Source: Lobulomyces angularis (Eukaryota > Chytridiomycota > Chytridiomycetes > Lobulomycetales > Lobulomycetaceae). Taken from it: 30,169 nucleotides of DNA. The first letter of the stretch is position 1. The number at the start of each line of letters is the position of its first letter. Where the stretch lies: NCBI GenBank assembly GCA_027604685.1, contig JADHYX010000236.1:3305-33473 (forward strand), read 5' to 3'. Below, in pieces: positions 1-10,740 of this stretch. The position numbers and the translations under genes are program-made. Under the pieces are notes generated by a model, which did not search any database, had not been told where the DNA came from, and saw nothing but the letters and a program-made list of their open reading frames with translations.

Positions 1-1594
1 AAAAATAAAAAAAAAAAAAAATGAAAAAAGAATAATTTATGATGAATACACCACTTGTAAGTAACATTTGTTGAAACTAACTACATAAATTTTATTTTTT
101 ATTACAGGTGGACAAGAATGGTAAACTATTTGCGATTACATTACATTTGCATCATACAGTTATTTTTTTTTTTCTTTCTTATAGGCTAATATTAGATCAT
201 TTTGTTGAAGATTTCAGTGTTACGACGAATGGTAAAGGATACTTTTTTTTTTCCAAAATTAAAATTTAATATTTACCCAATTATTTCACTTAATTAATGG
301 AGTTTTATTTTGAAATAAATTAGCGTTGGGAACTCCTCAGATAGCTTTAAAAGCTGCTAGAGATGCATTAGATTTCTGTCATCATTATCCTCCTGCAAAT
401 CAAGAGCCAGCGTATTTCAAAATATAAGTTTAAAAGTTTTTTTAATCCTCTTCAAATAGAAAAACTGATTTATCAAAATTTATTTGGCCGGAAGATTATG
501 AACTGATTCATTCAAGAATATTATTAGGAAATGGAGCAAGTGAGTTGATTGATTTAGTTACCAGAAGTGCAAAGCCTGGACCCTGGAGACCAGGTAAACA
601 AAAATCATTTGAAATAGAAAAATTAAATTTTAATTTTTTTAAGGCCCATGGATTGTTCAATATAAGGAATATGAACGATCTGCTTCATCTCTTGGGAGAG
701 ATATTCTAAAGTATAATGATAAAACTACCAAAGCAGCTTTGACTTGCATTGTAAACCCAAATAATCCTACCGGAGATTATATGAATATTGAAGAAATGAA
801 GAGTTATATTGAAAAAACAGTTCCTGAAAATAGTACAGTTATGGTTGGTTAGTACAAAAAATTTTAAAATAACGTCAAATCTGAAATTGTAAACTTTCAT
901 TTTAAAATCTGAAGATGAATCAATGCAACCTTGGCATAGTGAAAAGTGGCAACAGGATAGTTTAATCTCTCAATCAAAATGGATCAAAGAAATTTTTGAA
1001 ACAAAAGGAATAGCGATTTATATCATGCATTCATGGACCAAAATCTGGTCATGTACTGGGTTAAGAATTGGTTCAGTTATTTGTCCAACTACTGAGCATT
1101 GCCAAGATTTAAAAAAAATTCAAGTTCCTTGGTATTAATTTAATTAAATATTTTTCATTTATATAATTTTACTTACTACAGGTCCGTGAACGTTTGTGCT
1201 TTAAAATTTTTAGAAGTAGTTACAAGTGACGCTGAGTCAAAATACATGAAAAAAACCTGGGAAATTACAACAAATTGGAGAAGCGATTTTCGAAAAAAAA
1301 TTTTAGATTTGAAGCCTAAAGATCAAGATTGGGTTATTGAGGGAAAACCTTTTATTAGCTGGGTCTGGATTGATTTCAAAGATAAAAACGTTGCCGCTGA
1401 TGCGGTAATTAGAGCCCGAGCAGCTGGTGTCCCAGTGAGACCAGGTGTGAATGGTTATGGATGTGATACCTGCGTTCGAGCAGGTTTATTAAATTTTCAT
1501 GATCATTTCTAATTTTCCATTATGTTTAGCCGTAAGGTCCCCTGCTTTAGCTGATGTATTAATAAAAAGTTGGATTGGTTTAGGTCAGCGTTAA
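1..1594 (+). CDS. Class I/II (fold-type I) PLP aminotransferase, HisC/CobD-like, 5' partial
   Basis: Exons read as <1-56, 108-120, 185-231, 324-411, 460-593, 644-847, 915-1131, 1182-1483 and 1530-1594; every junction is GT..AG and the frame stays open. Visible motifs are EDFSVTTNALGTP near the N terminus, NPNNPTG (cofactor-binding Asn), DESMQPW (the Asp that pairs with the pyridine nitrogen), and SWTKIWSCTGLRIGS, which holds the Schiff-base Lys. The last exon supplies CVRAAVRSPALADVL, the usual C-terminal arginine region; reading straight through the last intron gives a false stop at 1512. About 356 residues are seen. The frame in positions 1-56 is open with no ATG, so the start lies to the left. 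Family knowledge: histidinol-phosphate and threonine-phosphate-type enzymes. The exact substrate cannot be told from sequence. Exon 2 is only 13 nt. Confidence 0.85.
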
Positions 1595-1872
1595 ATAAAA
1601 ATAATTGGATATAATCAATAAAATACAACATTTTGCTTTAGCTAACTAAACATTCTAGCTTTCCAAATAAAGTGATGCTTTATATTATATTGGAGCTCAT
1701 TGCACTTATATTTTTCAAACTTTGATTCGAAACGTTAAAGACTTTCCAAAAAACATAAATTTATCCATTTATTTTGAACAAAAATTTCATCTTCGTGTCA
1801 CAAAATATTTTTCCAAATTTTTTTTTTCCTCAAGAATAGATCTTTTTAATTTTTACCAACTAAAGTATATAA
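1595..1872. other. Intergenic spacer, aminotransferase to LSM1
   Basis: A/T-rich sequence with no coding potential that I can see. It must hold the 3' end of the aminotransferase and the promoter of LSM1. Confidence 0.6.
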
Positions 1873-2462
1873 ATGGGTGACTATTTTTTACCTGGATCAG
1901 CCTCTTTAGTTGATTTGGCAGACAGTAAAGAAAAAAATTAAATAAATAAATTATATTTCTCCAACAAATTTGAAAAAGTTTTCATCTTTTTTATTACTTT
2001 CTTCTAATCGGAGTTTTTTACAAAAAAAGAAAAATTATCAGTTTCACTTCGAGATGGACGAACTTTCATTGGAACATTGCGGACATATGATCAGTTTGCT
2101 AATTTAGTGCTACAAGATACCATCGAAAGAACTATTGTAGGGGATATCTATGGTGAAGTGCAGCATGGCATTTTTGTAATTAGAGGTGAAAATGTTGTTT
2201 TACTTGGTGAAATTGTAAGTAGGTTTCTTTGTTTATATTTTTTTTTAACCATAAAAATTTTTTTTCAATATATTTTTTTATTGTATAGGATCCACATAAA
2301 GAAGAAATTTCATTATCAAATTTAAAAAAAGTTACACCGTACGAAGCAATGTCAGCGTTTCGAGATGAAAAAAAGTTAAAAAAACAGAAAGATTTTTTGA
2401 ACGGTCAAGTTCTGCATAGACTAGGTTTCGACAATGAACCTATTGAACATGATAATTATTAA
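1873..2462 (+). CDS. LSM1: U6 snRNA-associated Sm-like protein LSm1
   Basis: Exons 1873-1924, 2030-2214 and 2289-2462 give 136 residues. The N terminus [19 protein letters not shown] leads into the Sm1 motif ([20 protein letters not shown]) and the Sm2 motif ([15 protein letters not shown]), followed by a charged C-terminal helix as in LSm1 proteins. LSm1 is the subunit specific to the cytoplasmic Lsm1-7 ring, which binds 3' oligoadenylated mRNA with Pat1 and promotes decapping in 5'-3' decay. Length and motif order match the family. The start is the only ATG before the conserved N terminus. The first intron (105 bp) separates the lead helix from the Sm fold. Confidence 0.95.
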
Positions 2463-3505
2463 AAATAATTTATTAATTATTTAATTTATTTTTTTTTTTT
2501 CTTTTCCCTTCTTTTGCATCTATTTTCTATTTTTTTTTTTTCTTTAGTAGGAACATTCCTTTTTTTTTTATTTTGAATATATCCGTGGGTAATTTATCAA
2601 TTCTGCAAAATTTCCAAACTTTTTTTTTTTTTTTTTTAGGTCAAAAAATTCGATAGTTTTTGGCACTGCAATCAGTAAATTCGTTTTTCAAGTAAGTTAA
2701 ATTTTTTTTTTTTATTATTTAAGAGAGTTGAAAAAAGAAAAAAGTAAAATTATGATGAGAAGTAAAAGGGATTATCTCATTTTCAAAAAAAAATAATATT
2801 AAAAAAAATGGGAAAAAAATTAAAAAAAAAAAAATTAAGAAAAAAAGTTTGAAATCTTGGTGATAATTTTTAAAGAAAAAAAAAAAAAAAAAAAAATTTA
2901 GAAAAAAAAAAAGAAATTTTTTTTTGTTTTTTCTCTTTTTTTTTTTGTCACTGTAAGGCCAAACTGACAGCAAATAAAATGTCGTTTTATTTATTTTTAG
3001 CGACTTCTTAAAATAGGACCAGATACATTTAGTTGTGTGTATCTGGTAAAGGGGATAAGAAACATTTTTGTTTTAAAGTATTTTAAAACAATTTCTTTTT
3101 TTTTTTTTTTTAACCAAACCCATTTTTTTTTTTTTTTTTGAGGGGAAATGTTTTTAAAAATTTATTAGATACTTCTGAAAACGAACTACTTTATTCCTTT
3201 CTTTTATTTTTTTTTTTTGTTTAAGTTTTTCTTTATATAATTAATTAATTTTTTTTTTTTTTTTTTTTACAAAGAAAAATTAATTGAAATCGGCTTTTAC
3301 CTGAATTATTACAATCATAAATAATTATATATATATTTAAATATATATGTATTTTTTTTAATTAAAATTTTAATATAGTTTTTAAGATTTTGTTTTATTA
3401 TGAAAAAAAAAAAAAAAAAATATTTACAAACAAAAATATGAAAAGGATGTGTAAATTTTTAATTAAAAGGAAAATAAGTTATATAGATAAATTTTCATTT
3501 TTTTT
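2463..3505. other. Long intergenic region dominated by homopolymer A/T tracts
   Basis: Convergent spacer between LSM1 (+) and the kinase (-). It is made of repeated T and A runs with no convincing coding frame; the apparent minus-strand reading frame at 2719-2973 encodes almost only F, K, L and N and is compositional. The only distinct structure is the inverted repeat at 3018-3047, listed separately. Confidence 0.6.
3018..3047. repeat. Inverted repeat / hairpin
   Basis: A perfect 9-bp inverted repeat (ACCAGATAC ... GTATCTGGT) encloses a 12-nt loop. It stands out because the surrounding kilobase is almost pure A/T homopolymer. It could fold as RNA or mark a small non-coding transcript, but no known RNA family motif was recognised. 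Confidence 0.45.
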
Positions 3506-5813
3506 TTAAACAAACTTCATACAATTATGATTATGGTTAATTTTGCGCTTAGCATTTTCCTTATCCGAAAGTGTTTCATCATGACAAACAATAATTTCTT
3601 TGAACCATTCATTTTCAATAATGTTTTTTATTGTAAACCTTTCACCTGGGTTTGGGTTTAAAATATTGTAAATTAGAGTTCTTAGAATAGGGTTTAATCT
3701 AAAAATAAAGAATAAAAAAAAAAATTAAAATTAAAAAAAATGTAATGTAATAAAAAACCTATCCAAAGGCCAATATTTTTTAAAATTTTCAGTATAGTAT
3801 TTGAATCTTTGGTCAGATGTTTCAGCAGATTTCCAAGGTAGTGTACAAAATGCCATAACATAACTTAAATTTTTTTTTTTTTGTTAATAAAAAATATATA
3901 TATATATAATATACTATATGATTCCAACAGCCCAGACGTCAACGGCTTCACTGTCATATTCACATTTACCAAATTCCTCCGGAGCGATGTAAGGGCCAGA
4001 ACCAATGCATCCTTTTCCCTTTTGGCTAACTGAACAAAATGGTGCTCTGAATACTTCACTTACACCAAAATCTGTGATTTTTAATACTCGTTTAGTGTTA
4101 TCTAGTAATAAGTTTTCTAAAAAAAAATTTAATAAAATTTCAACTAAAAAAAAAAAAAAAAAAAATACCGGGCTTTAAATCTTTGTGAGCGACTCCCATG
4201 GAATGCAAATATTCAACTCCCAAAACTAGTTGTTTGAAATAACTATATAAAAAAAAAAAGGATTTTATTTTTTTTAAAAATTTTTATTTAGCTTCAAATT
4301 ACCAATTAATTTCATTGGGATCAGTTAATGTGCCATCATGAATTCTACTGTACATATCCCCTCCGCAGCAATATTCCATGACAACACACCATTGACTCTT
4401 CTGTTTAAAAAAGTTAAAAAATGTTTTTTTTTTTTTTTTTTTAATTTTTCTTTAAAAACAAAAGAGATTGTTACTTCGTCCTGAATTAAATCAACAGTTT
4501 TAACTATATAAGGGCTATCGAGACTAGAGCTGATGCAAAATTCAGAGACTAATTTCTTTACATAGTCTTTTTGAGTTTCTTCTTTTCTTCTTTTACGGAA
4601 TTCTTTAACTGCAAATTTTTTTGCTGAATTTTGGAAGCTAACTAGATGAACTACAGCTTGTCCCCCTTTTCCTAGGACATGTTCTTTTTTCCCGTACTTT
4701 TCTGCTAAACTAGTCTCCGAATTTGACCGAACGAGTGGGGATCCAACACTCTCTGTTGATGTTTCACCACTAACAGAAGGAATTTTATTCATCTAGGTGA
4801 TAAATTTCAAGTAAATTTGAAAAAAATAAAAACTAAGTAAAATTTTTACAGATATGATACTGGGGCTGGGAGGTCCAGCCAACGACAATAAATGTGAAGA
4901 GGATGATTTTTTATATTTAGATCCCAACATCAACCCTTTGAACATGTTAGTAGGGTGGTGTTCTTCATGTACTGTAGTCGACGATACAGAGTGGGTACTA
5001 GATTCACCGTCACTGCTATCTGAAGCACTTGTTCCAGAATATCCAACGGGAGAATTAAGAGATGGTCTTCTAGCTTTTTGTAACAAATTTTTGAATAGTA
5101 CTGAAGTTGACCTTTTTGCAAAATTTGGCGAAAGAGGTTCATGTTCCATATCACTATCTAAAATACATATTAATACAAAAACTTAATATATTTACAACTG
5201 TTTTACCTGGATCATTGTCTAGAATATTTTTTTTGTGTAATTGCTTTGGGACAGTGGAACTCAAATTTGAATGCAACAAATTTAGTTTGAGCTTTGGTGG
5301 TTGCTTTGGTTTTTTTATTTTACTGTCATCAGTACAAACGATAGTAGAAGCTGAGTTGTTTCTAGTGTGAACTTGGGAAGAATTGATTGAATTTATTGGA
5401 GTATCGTTGACAAGGTTGGAAGAGGGTTGCTTTTTTGTAATTATTGGCAAGTTGTTAGTTTTCTTTTTTGACGAAGTTGTTAAAAATTTAGAAGAGGCGG
5501 AGGAGGACTTTTTTTCCTCAATGTCCGAATCAGAATCATCCGAATCGTCTTTTGTAAGATTAAAGATAGAACTGAAAGGGGTCTGTCTCTGTTGAGATTT
5601 AGAGTTATTAATTTGCTGTTGTTCTTCGTTGTGAAAAAATCTGTACAGGATGTTGTGTTTTTTGGGTATAGTATTTGTTGAAGAGTTTTGATTTAGATTA
5701 TTTGAATTCGCGGCTACGCTGTCCGCTGTAGAATTAACTCCTTGAGATTCTTTATGTAGCGATGGAATAGCTTTGTTTGAGACCCAAATTTCCGTTGAAA
5801 AAGTTGAAGTCAT
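3506..5813 (-). CDS. HAL4/SAT4-HRK1-type serine/threonine protein kinase
   Basis: Eight exons: 5207-5813, 4850-5157, 4475-4792, 4303-4400, 4169-4242, 3915-4116, 3759-3863 and 3506-3698, giving 634 residues. The first ~335 residues are low-complexity and rich in Ser, Thr, Asn and Lys, with acidic Ser clusters, as in fungal transporter-regulating kinases. The kinase domain follows: glycine loop GKGGQAVV (about 346), AVK lysine (about 368), HKDLKPENLLL catalytic loop (HRD is HKD here), DFG in [11 protein letters not shown], an APE-type IAPEEFGK, and [12 protein letters not shown]. The short tail with NHNHNC resembles the His-containing C terminus of this family. In yeast these kinases stabilise nutrient and ion transporters at the plasma membrane. 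Family assignment is firm; the specific orthologue is not. It lies tail to tail with LSM1. Confidence 0.88.
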
Positions 5814-6219
5814 CCTTTAAGATTTTCTTTTTTTTTTAAGATAAATAGAATAAAAAAAAAATACTCTTTTTTAGAATTGAAAATAAAAATAAGAAAAAAA
5901 AAAAAAAAAAAATTTTAGTTGAAAGAAAAAATTTTTTCTGTTGAAATAAAAAATTTTTTCCGTTGATTTGAAGAAAAACTTTGAATTTTGGTTACTGTTA
6001 AATCAATGTTTATGTATTCAAAATGGTTAAATGTTAATACAGCAATGATAAAGTGAAAATAGTAAAAAGTAGAAGAGCAAGTCGCTGAATTATGCTTGGT
6101 TAAACTGGCGCTGTTAATATTGCTTCTAAGAATATTTTTTTTTTTTTTTCTATAGAGACTAAATAGTATTATTAATAAAATTTTTAATTACTAAAATGAG
6201 TTTAAAAAATAAAAAAATA
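5814..6219. other. Intergenic region between arrestin-like gene and kinase
   Basis: Both flanking genes are on the minus strand, so this holds the 3' end of the arrestin-like gene and the promoter of the kinase. It is A/T-rich with poly-A runs near 5896-5912 and a poly-T run near 6136. A weak C/D-box-like pairing near 6043-6085 was considered and not kept. Confidence 0.5.
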
Positions 6220-7707
6220 TTAAAAGTTTTCAATTTTTCCGACAATGACTATAGGAATTGAAATTGACACTTTTTGTAATTTGTATCGAATATCCTTTTG
6301 TTGTGCTATATTACAATCATCAAATGGTTTACTTTTTGATGATCTATTATTATAGTTTTTTGTAATTTCATCATCGCTTGAGTCACTAGTCAAGAGTGTA
6401 GATGGATTATGAATTAACTGATCTCGGGATGCATTATGAGAAAATTTAAAAATAGAATAAAACTTGTTTTTGGCTATTTGGTTTGGATGAATACTGTCAG
6501 TTTCAAATTCAATATCAAAATTTAAAAAATGCTGCACTTCAAAGTGATTAGTTGAAGCATCAACATTGGGTTCAATTTTCGCTGAAACCAGAAGTATCAT
6601 TGAATCGGTTTTGATTTTGTCTTTCTTGTTATTTGAAGTTGAATTTTCATTCAGATCACTGATTTCTCCATTGTTTTCGAAAATTCTTTTATTTGAAGTA
6701 ATATTTTTAGCAATTTTGTATTTTACAGGTTTGGAAAGGCAAAAAGTTTCACTCCAACAGGTGTCAATATCCGCAGCATTATCTAGTCTAGCGTATAGAA
6801 AATATTTAAATTTAATCTTTTTTTTCTTTATAAAAGGAAATTTACTTGTAAATTTGTTTTTCAGTGATATGAGAAGAAAGCCTAGTTATTCGCTGAATGT
6901 CTTTTTCCTTTGTCGAAAGAGTAAGTGTAGCTTTCATATTTTTGGTATCTTGTATTGAAATGATGGGTAAATGTGTAATATTGTATTCAAATTCATTCAA
7001 AAAAGTTGATCCATTAACAGTCGAAGTGGACCCGAAATTAGAAGGACTCCATAGTTGATGAATGACTTTAATTTCTTGATTTGCTTTTATCAATTTGGTA
7101 GTAGAATTCATTTCCAATATTGCCATACATTGAAAAGAAATGTTACCTTGTTTATTTTTGAATAAATTTTTTGTTTTAAATTTTATTTGTTTGATGAAAT
7201 TAAAAAATAAAAACCATATTCTACAGAGAGTGAAGGAAAATTTAAATCATTGGGGACTTCAATACAAAAGGGCCAAGAATGAATTCCGGGAAAAATTGAA
7301 TTTTCATCTCTATTCCCTAGCAAGAATGAAGATGAGTCAGTATTTACTTTTTGCAATTCAAATTTATTTTATTACCAGACAAATTTGGTTGGAGGTCACC
7401 CTGGCCCTTTTTCCATAACTTCTGTTTTACTTTACAAATGGGAATGTTATTTGAAATGTCAAAGGCTTTGAGTTTCGATTATTTTTAATTATAACAAAAA
7501 TATGAAATTAAAGTTCAAACATTGAAAACTAATACCTGGAATAAAGAGAGTCTCATTGCCAACAAAAAAGACAGAGAGCTTGCTTGGATTAATTTTGCTA
7601 GTAAGTTCGAGAGTAACTAGACCAGAAACTATGGTTGGTGGGACATCAAAGTCGTTGTGTAGGATCAGTTGCTGCTGGTCGATTTTCACTGAAAGAAGTG
7701 CTTTCAT
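6220..7707 (-). CDS. Arrestin-like (alpha-arrestin type) adaptor protein
   Basis: Exons 7536-7707, 7376-7465, 7215-7316, 6846-7146 and 6220-6787 give 410 residues. The start used is the ATG at 7707 (MKALLSVKIDQQQ); the frame stays open upstream only to a TTG. The N-arrestin fold is recognisable from VSGLVTLELTSK, LSVFFVGNETLFIPG, then HSWPFCIEVPNDL followed by VEYGNISFQC, which match the family pattern of a Pro-Phe beta strand followed by a G-x-I-x-Y strand. The C-arrestin half ends in FEVQHFLNFDIEFE and VSISIPIVIVG. Arrestin-related proteins recruit HECT ubiquitin ligases to plasma-membrane transporters. No PPxY motif was seen, which leaves the ligase contact unexplained. It lies just upstream of the transporter-type kinase on the same strand; a functional link is only inference. 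Confidence 0.82.
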
Positions 7708-8404
7708 ATTTTTTATTTGCAAATTTTTATACTTTAAAGGAGAATATTAAGGGGAAACTTGTTCCTTTGTACAAAAAACTACAAAATAACCAGCGTTCTT
7801 CAACAATTTCATTTATACATAAATCAACTTTATCATTGTCAATTCTTCATTTTGTTGATAATTTTCTATTCAATACTATTTTTTTTTTTTTTTTGTTGGG
7901 AAAAAAACATTCATGAGTGTTCCAAAGACTAGATGAAAACAGACAAGTTTAATATAAAATAAGAGAGATTTGTAATTGCAGCATAGTTATTTTTAAAAAT
8001 AAAAACTATTCATTGCAGGAGGTGGTAAAGTAATTTTGATTTGTTTGCAAAAATGCTTTCTCTATGAATTTCTATCATAGATTACATCAAAAAGTCTGCG
8101 CTACATAATGGATTCGAGAAATCATTTATACAATTTCATAGCATGAAATTAAACCAGTGTGGTTATTCTCAGGAGGATATGTTGAGTATTTGCTAAAATG
8201 ATAAAAATCGCTTCAAATGACTCTAATACTTTGATAGCTTAAATTACTCCTCAAATTCTCTCTGTTTTATAATTAATTCATTCTCCATTTCATGAATTCT
8301 TAAAAAAAAAAACAAAACACCAAAAAAAAAATTTATTTAAGTTCAGCTCTTCTTAAAAAAAAAAATAAAAAAAAAAATTTTAAGAAAAAAAAGAAAGAAA
8401 AGCA
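7708..8404. other. Intergenic region, divergent promoters of arrestin-like and CS-domain genes
   Basis: About 700 bp between two divergently transcribed starts. No frame gives recognisable protein. Less homopolymeric than other spacers between 7920 and 8290, so it may hold regulatory or relic sequence, but nothing was identified. Confidence 0.5.
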
Positions 8405-9669
8405 ATGATTGAAAATGAATGGCTTAACGGATTAGATATTATTGATATAAAAAAATCAAAAGTAAGATTATCTTTTTTTTTTTTTTTTTTAATTGAACAT
8501 AATTTTCTAAAATAGAAAGTTTCAAAAAATGTAGTTGCTGAAAAAATAACGACTGAAATAATTACTCAGACTAAAGCTGATGATGATGAACAAATTGTAA
8601 AAAAAAAAGTTAAAAAAAGAAAACCAAAAAAAAAAAATAAAAATAATGAAAAAGAAACTCCTAACGTACGTGCAGAGGATAATAGTGATGTGGAAAAAAT
8701 AACCCAATCACTACTAGATAAAAAACTAAATTATTTGAAGCAATTTGAAATTGAATTGAAGAAACTACAACCTACCTTGCAAACCGAAAAAAACGTTGTT
8801 AACAAAGAAAAACTAGAAAGAACGTTACCAAAGTCTTATTTACCTCCTCCCGCTTACTTTAATCCGCCAACTTTTAAAGAATTTATGGAGAAAAAGTTAG
8901 AAGACCAAGAAAAAGCATTTACCACGGTACACTCAGTTTCTGATAATGATGTGGATACAAAAAAGTTGGAATACGAGAAAGAACAAAAAAAAGTAGGCTT
9001 CAACAATAATACCATCTTAACTAAAACTTTCGATGAAGACGTGGATACAAAATGCTTACAAGAATTTAAATATTCCAGGTACTAGACCAAAAAAAAAAGT
9101 TAAATTTAAAATTAAAATTAATCTAGATACGACACCTATGAAACCGAAAATGAAATGGTAATAACAATTTTCGAAAAAAATTTGAAAAATGATCAATTTA
9201 AAGTTTATTTTGAAGAAGATAAGGTAGAACCAAAAAAAATAAAATAAAATAGCAAAGTACTAAATATTTTTTTATTTATTTTTAGGCAATGGTATTATTT
9301 ATAGATGACACTTTAAAACGGTTGCCTTTAAGTTTTACTCTGGAGGGAGTAAAAATTAACCCAGAAACCTCATTTTCCAACTCCAGCAATTCAAGTTTAA
9401 GAATAAATTTAAAAAAAACTGTTTCAAAAAAGGGTACCAAAACCATTTTAAAACTTGACAACTACTCTTTTAAAAAATTTAAATCCGTGTTGTTAAACGA
9501 CAACTTCAAAGATCATTTCGTTAAGTTTGATAAATTGTTTTTGGATACATTTTTATCTGATAATGACAATCATCTACAACAGGTGGAAAATTCTCTGGTA
9601 AAAAATAGTATCCAAGATTTGGAAGAACTCGAATTTCAAAAAGTTAAAAAAAACTTTGGTCTAATTTGA
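8405..9669 (+). CDS. CS (p23/SGT1-like) domain protein of unknown role
   Basis: Exons 8405-8461, 8516-9078, 9127-9223 and 9286-9669 give 366 residues. The first ~75 residues are highly basic (lysine runs), followed by a helical stretch and a proline-rich segment (PPPAYFNPPTF). After that comes a CS-like module. Its strands read YDTYETENEMVITIFEKN, DQFKVYFEEDKAMVLFIDD, LPLSFTLEGVKINPETS and LRINLKKT, the pattern seen in SGT1 and CHORD-protein CS domains (aromatic-x-T-x-x-x-V-x-I-x-I-x-x-K-N ... L-x-L-K-K). CS domains commonly bind HSP90. There are no TPR repeats, CHORD zinc fingers or SGS domain, so it is neither classical SGT1 nor a CHORD protein. The C-terminal ~90 residues are unrecognised. 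Confidence 0.68.
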
Positions 9670-10139
9670 AAAATTAAATTTTGTTTTTTTTATTTCCTAT
9701 TTTTTTTTTTTTTTTTTTTTAAAAAAAAATTTATTTTTTTCATTTATAGTTAATTTCCCTAAAACTATATTACAGTATAAATCAGCACATAGAAAAGAAG
9801 AACAATAAGAATATATATATATAGAAACTAAAATTTAAATTTTTAATTTTAAAAAATACAAATATATCTTTTTGTACTGAACTAAATATAAAAAAAATAA
9901 AATTTTTTCTTCTAATTCATTGAGTATTATTATAAATTATAAATTCCACTACTTCAAAATTGTTTTTTAAATTTATTTTAAAGCCAACTAAGTCACTGAA
10001 GTTATCGTCGGTTTTATCTACAGGTGTAATTCCTTTACTCCAGATATTACAGTGGTTCAAGAGATGCAACAAAATCTTTTTTATCAATAGTAGAAGTTAT
10101 TGAGTTGGAACTTTCAAGTTTGCACTCTTATTTATCCAA
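9670..10139. other. Intergenic A/T-rich region 3' of CS-domain gene
   Basis: Starts with a long T run followed by an A run (about 9700-9729) and short TA repeats. A minus-strand stretch at 9960-10040 can be read as weakly protein-like (WSKGITPVDKTDDNF) and might be the eroded tail of the adjacent AMP deaminase relic, but I cannot align it with confidence. Confidence 0.45.
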
Positions 10140-10735
10140 ATATTAACTACTCCAATTACCATGTATCTCTCATCCATTAATATTTGATATCTGTATGCTA
10201 TCCTATAATATTTGAACATTTTTTTTTCTATATCTTTTTAAAATAAATGATATTAATCAATTGAATATCTTTAAAAATTTAAAAAATAAAAAACCATTTC
10301 CAGTTGGACTATAATGCATTTATCCCACAACCACCATTTTTTTGACTAAATTCAAATCCACTTTGTAAAACGGAATTTCTAGCAATTTCACATAAACCCG
10401 TTCCTGAAATTTTATAAAGCTGTATAAAATAATTAAATGAAAACAGAATATATTTTTAAAATACTTGAGCCGCTAACCATATTCTTCCATTAGGGGTTCC
10501 ACAGTGAAAATGAAATTGTAAAGGCTCTTTGAAAACTCTGTACACTCCATCGGGGTTGTTGTAGACTTGGAAGAGAGAATAGGGTTCAGAAATGCTGGAT
10601 GAACGAGTAGGGGTGAAAGTTATATAATTACGAGTACAAATTAATTGAAAGATAAGCTAGATTACTAGCTACATTTCTGATTCATTAGGTGATTCATAAC
10701 ACTTAAGATCCTCTGAAATTGGATGTTCCACTTTT
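10140..10735 (-). pseudogene. AMP deaminase relic, internally deleted and frameshifted
   Basis: Reading the minus strand from ~10565 downwards gives NPDGVYRVF (like the N-terminal part of AMP deaminase), then without a break EPLQFHF, then in another frame VEPLMEEY, then back in the first frame LAAQ. An intact 46-bp intron (gtatttta ... ttatacag) follows, then LYKISGTGLCEIARNSVL and QSGFE. Further on come SPTGN in a different frame after an in-frame stop, and IAYRYQILMDE (10160-10206). The last blocks match the conserved AMP deaminase C terminus in order (FHFT-EPLMEEY, IAAQ, DLCEIARNSVLQSGFE, GND, RxxYRYETL). The catalytic core with the HxH zinc site, expected between NPDGVYRVF and EPLQFHF, is absent. 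At least three frame changes and one stop mark it as a pseudogene. Confidence 0.78.
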
Positions 10736-10740
10736 TTTTT

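Noticed and set aside
1484..1512. Aminotransferase ending at the stop at 1510-1512
   Set aside because: That tail is intronic read-through. Splicing 1483 to 1530 restores the conserved C-terminal arginine region and a later stop.
2719..2973. Minus-strand open frame rich in Phe and Lys
   Set aside because: It consists almost wholly of poly-A/T codons; no domain, no splice-supported extension.
4854..5595. Plus-strand open frames across the kinase N-terminal exons
   Set aside because: Antisense shadows of the serine- and lysine-rich N terminus of the kinase; the minus strand gives the family motifs and consistent splicing.
6040..6120. Possible C/D-box snoRNA (ATGATAA and CTGA elements)
   Set aside because: The boxes are imperfect and only about 40 nt apart, no terminal stem was found, and such short motifs are frequent by chance.
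7708..7722. Arrestin-like start at 7722
   Set aside because: The codon there is TTG; the first ATG in frame is at 7707 and fits the arrestin N terminus.
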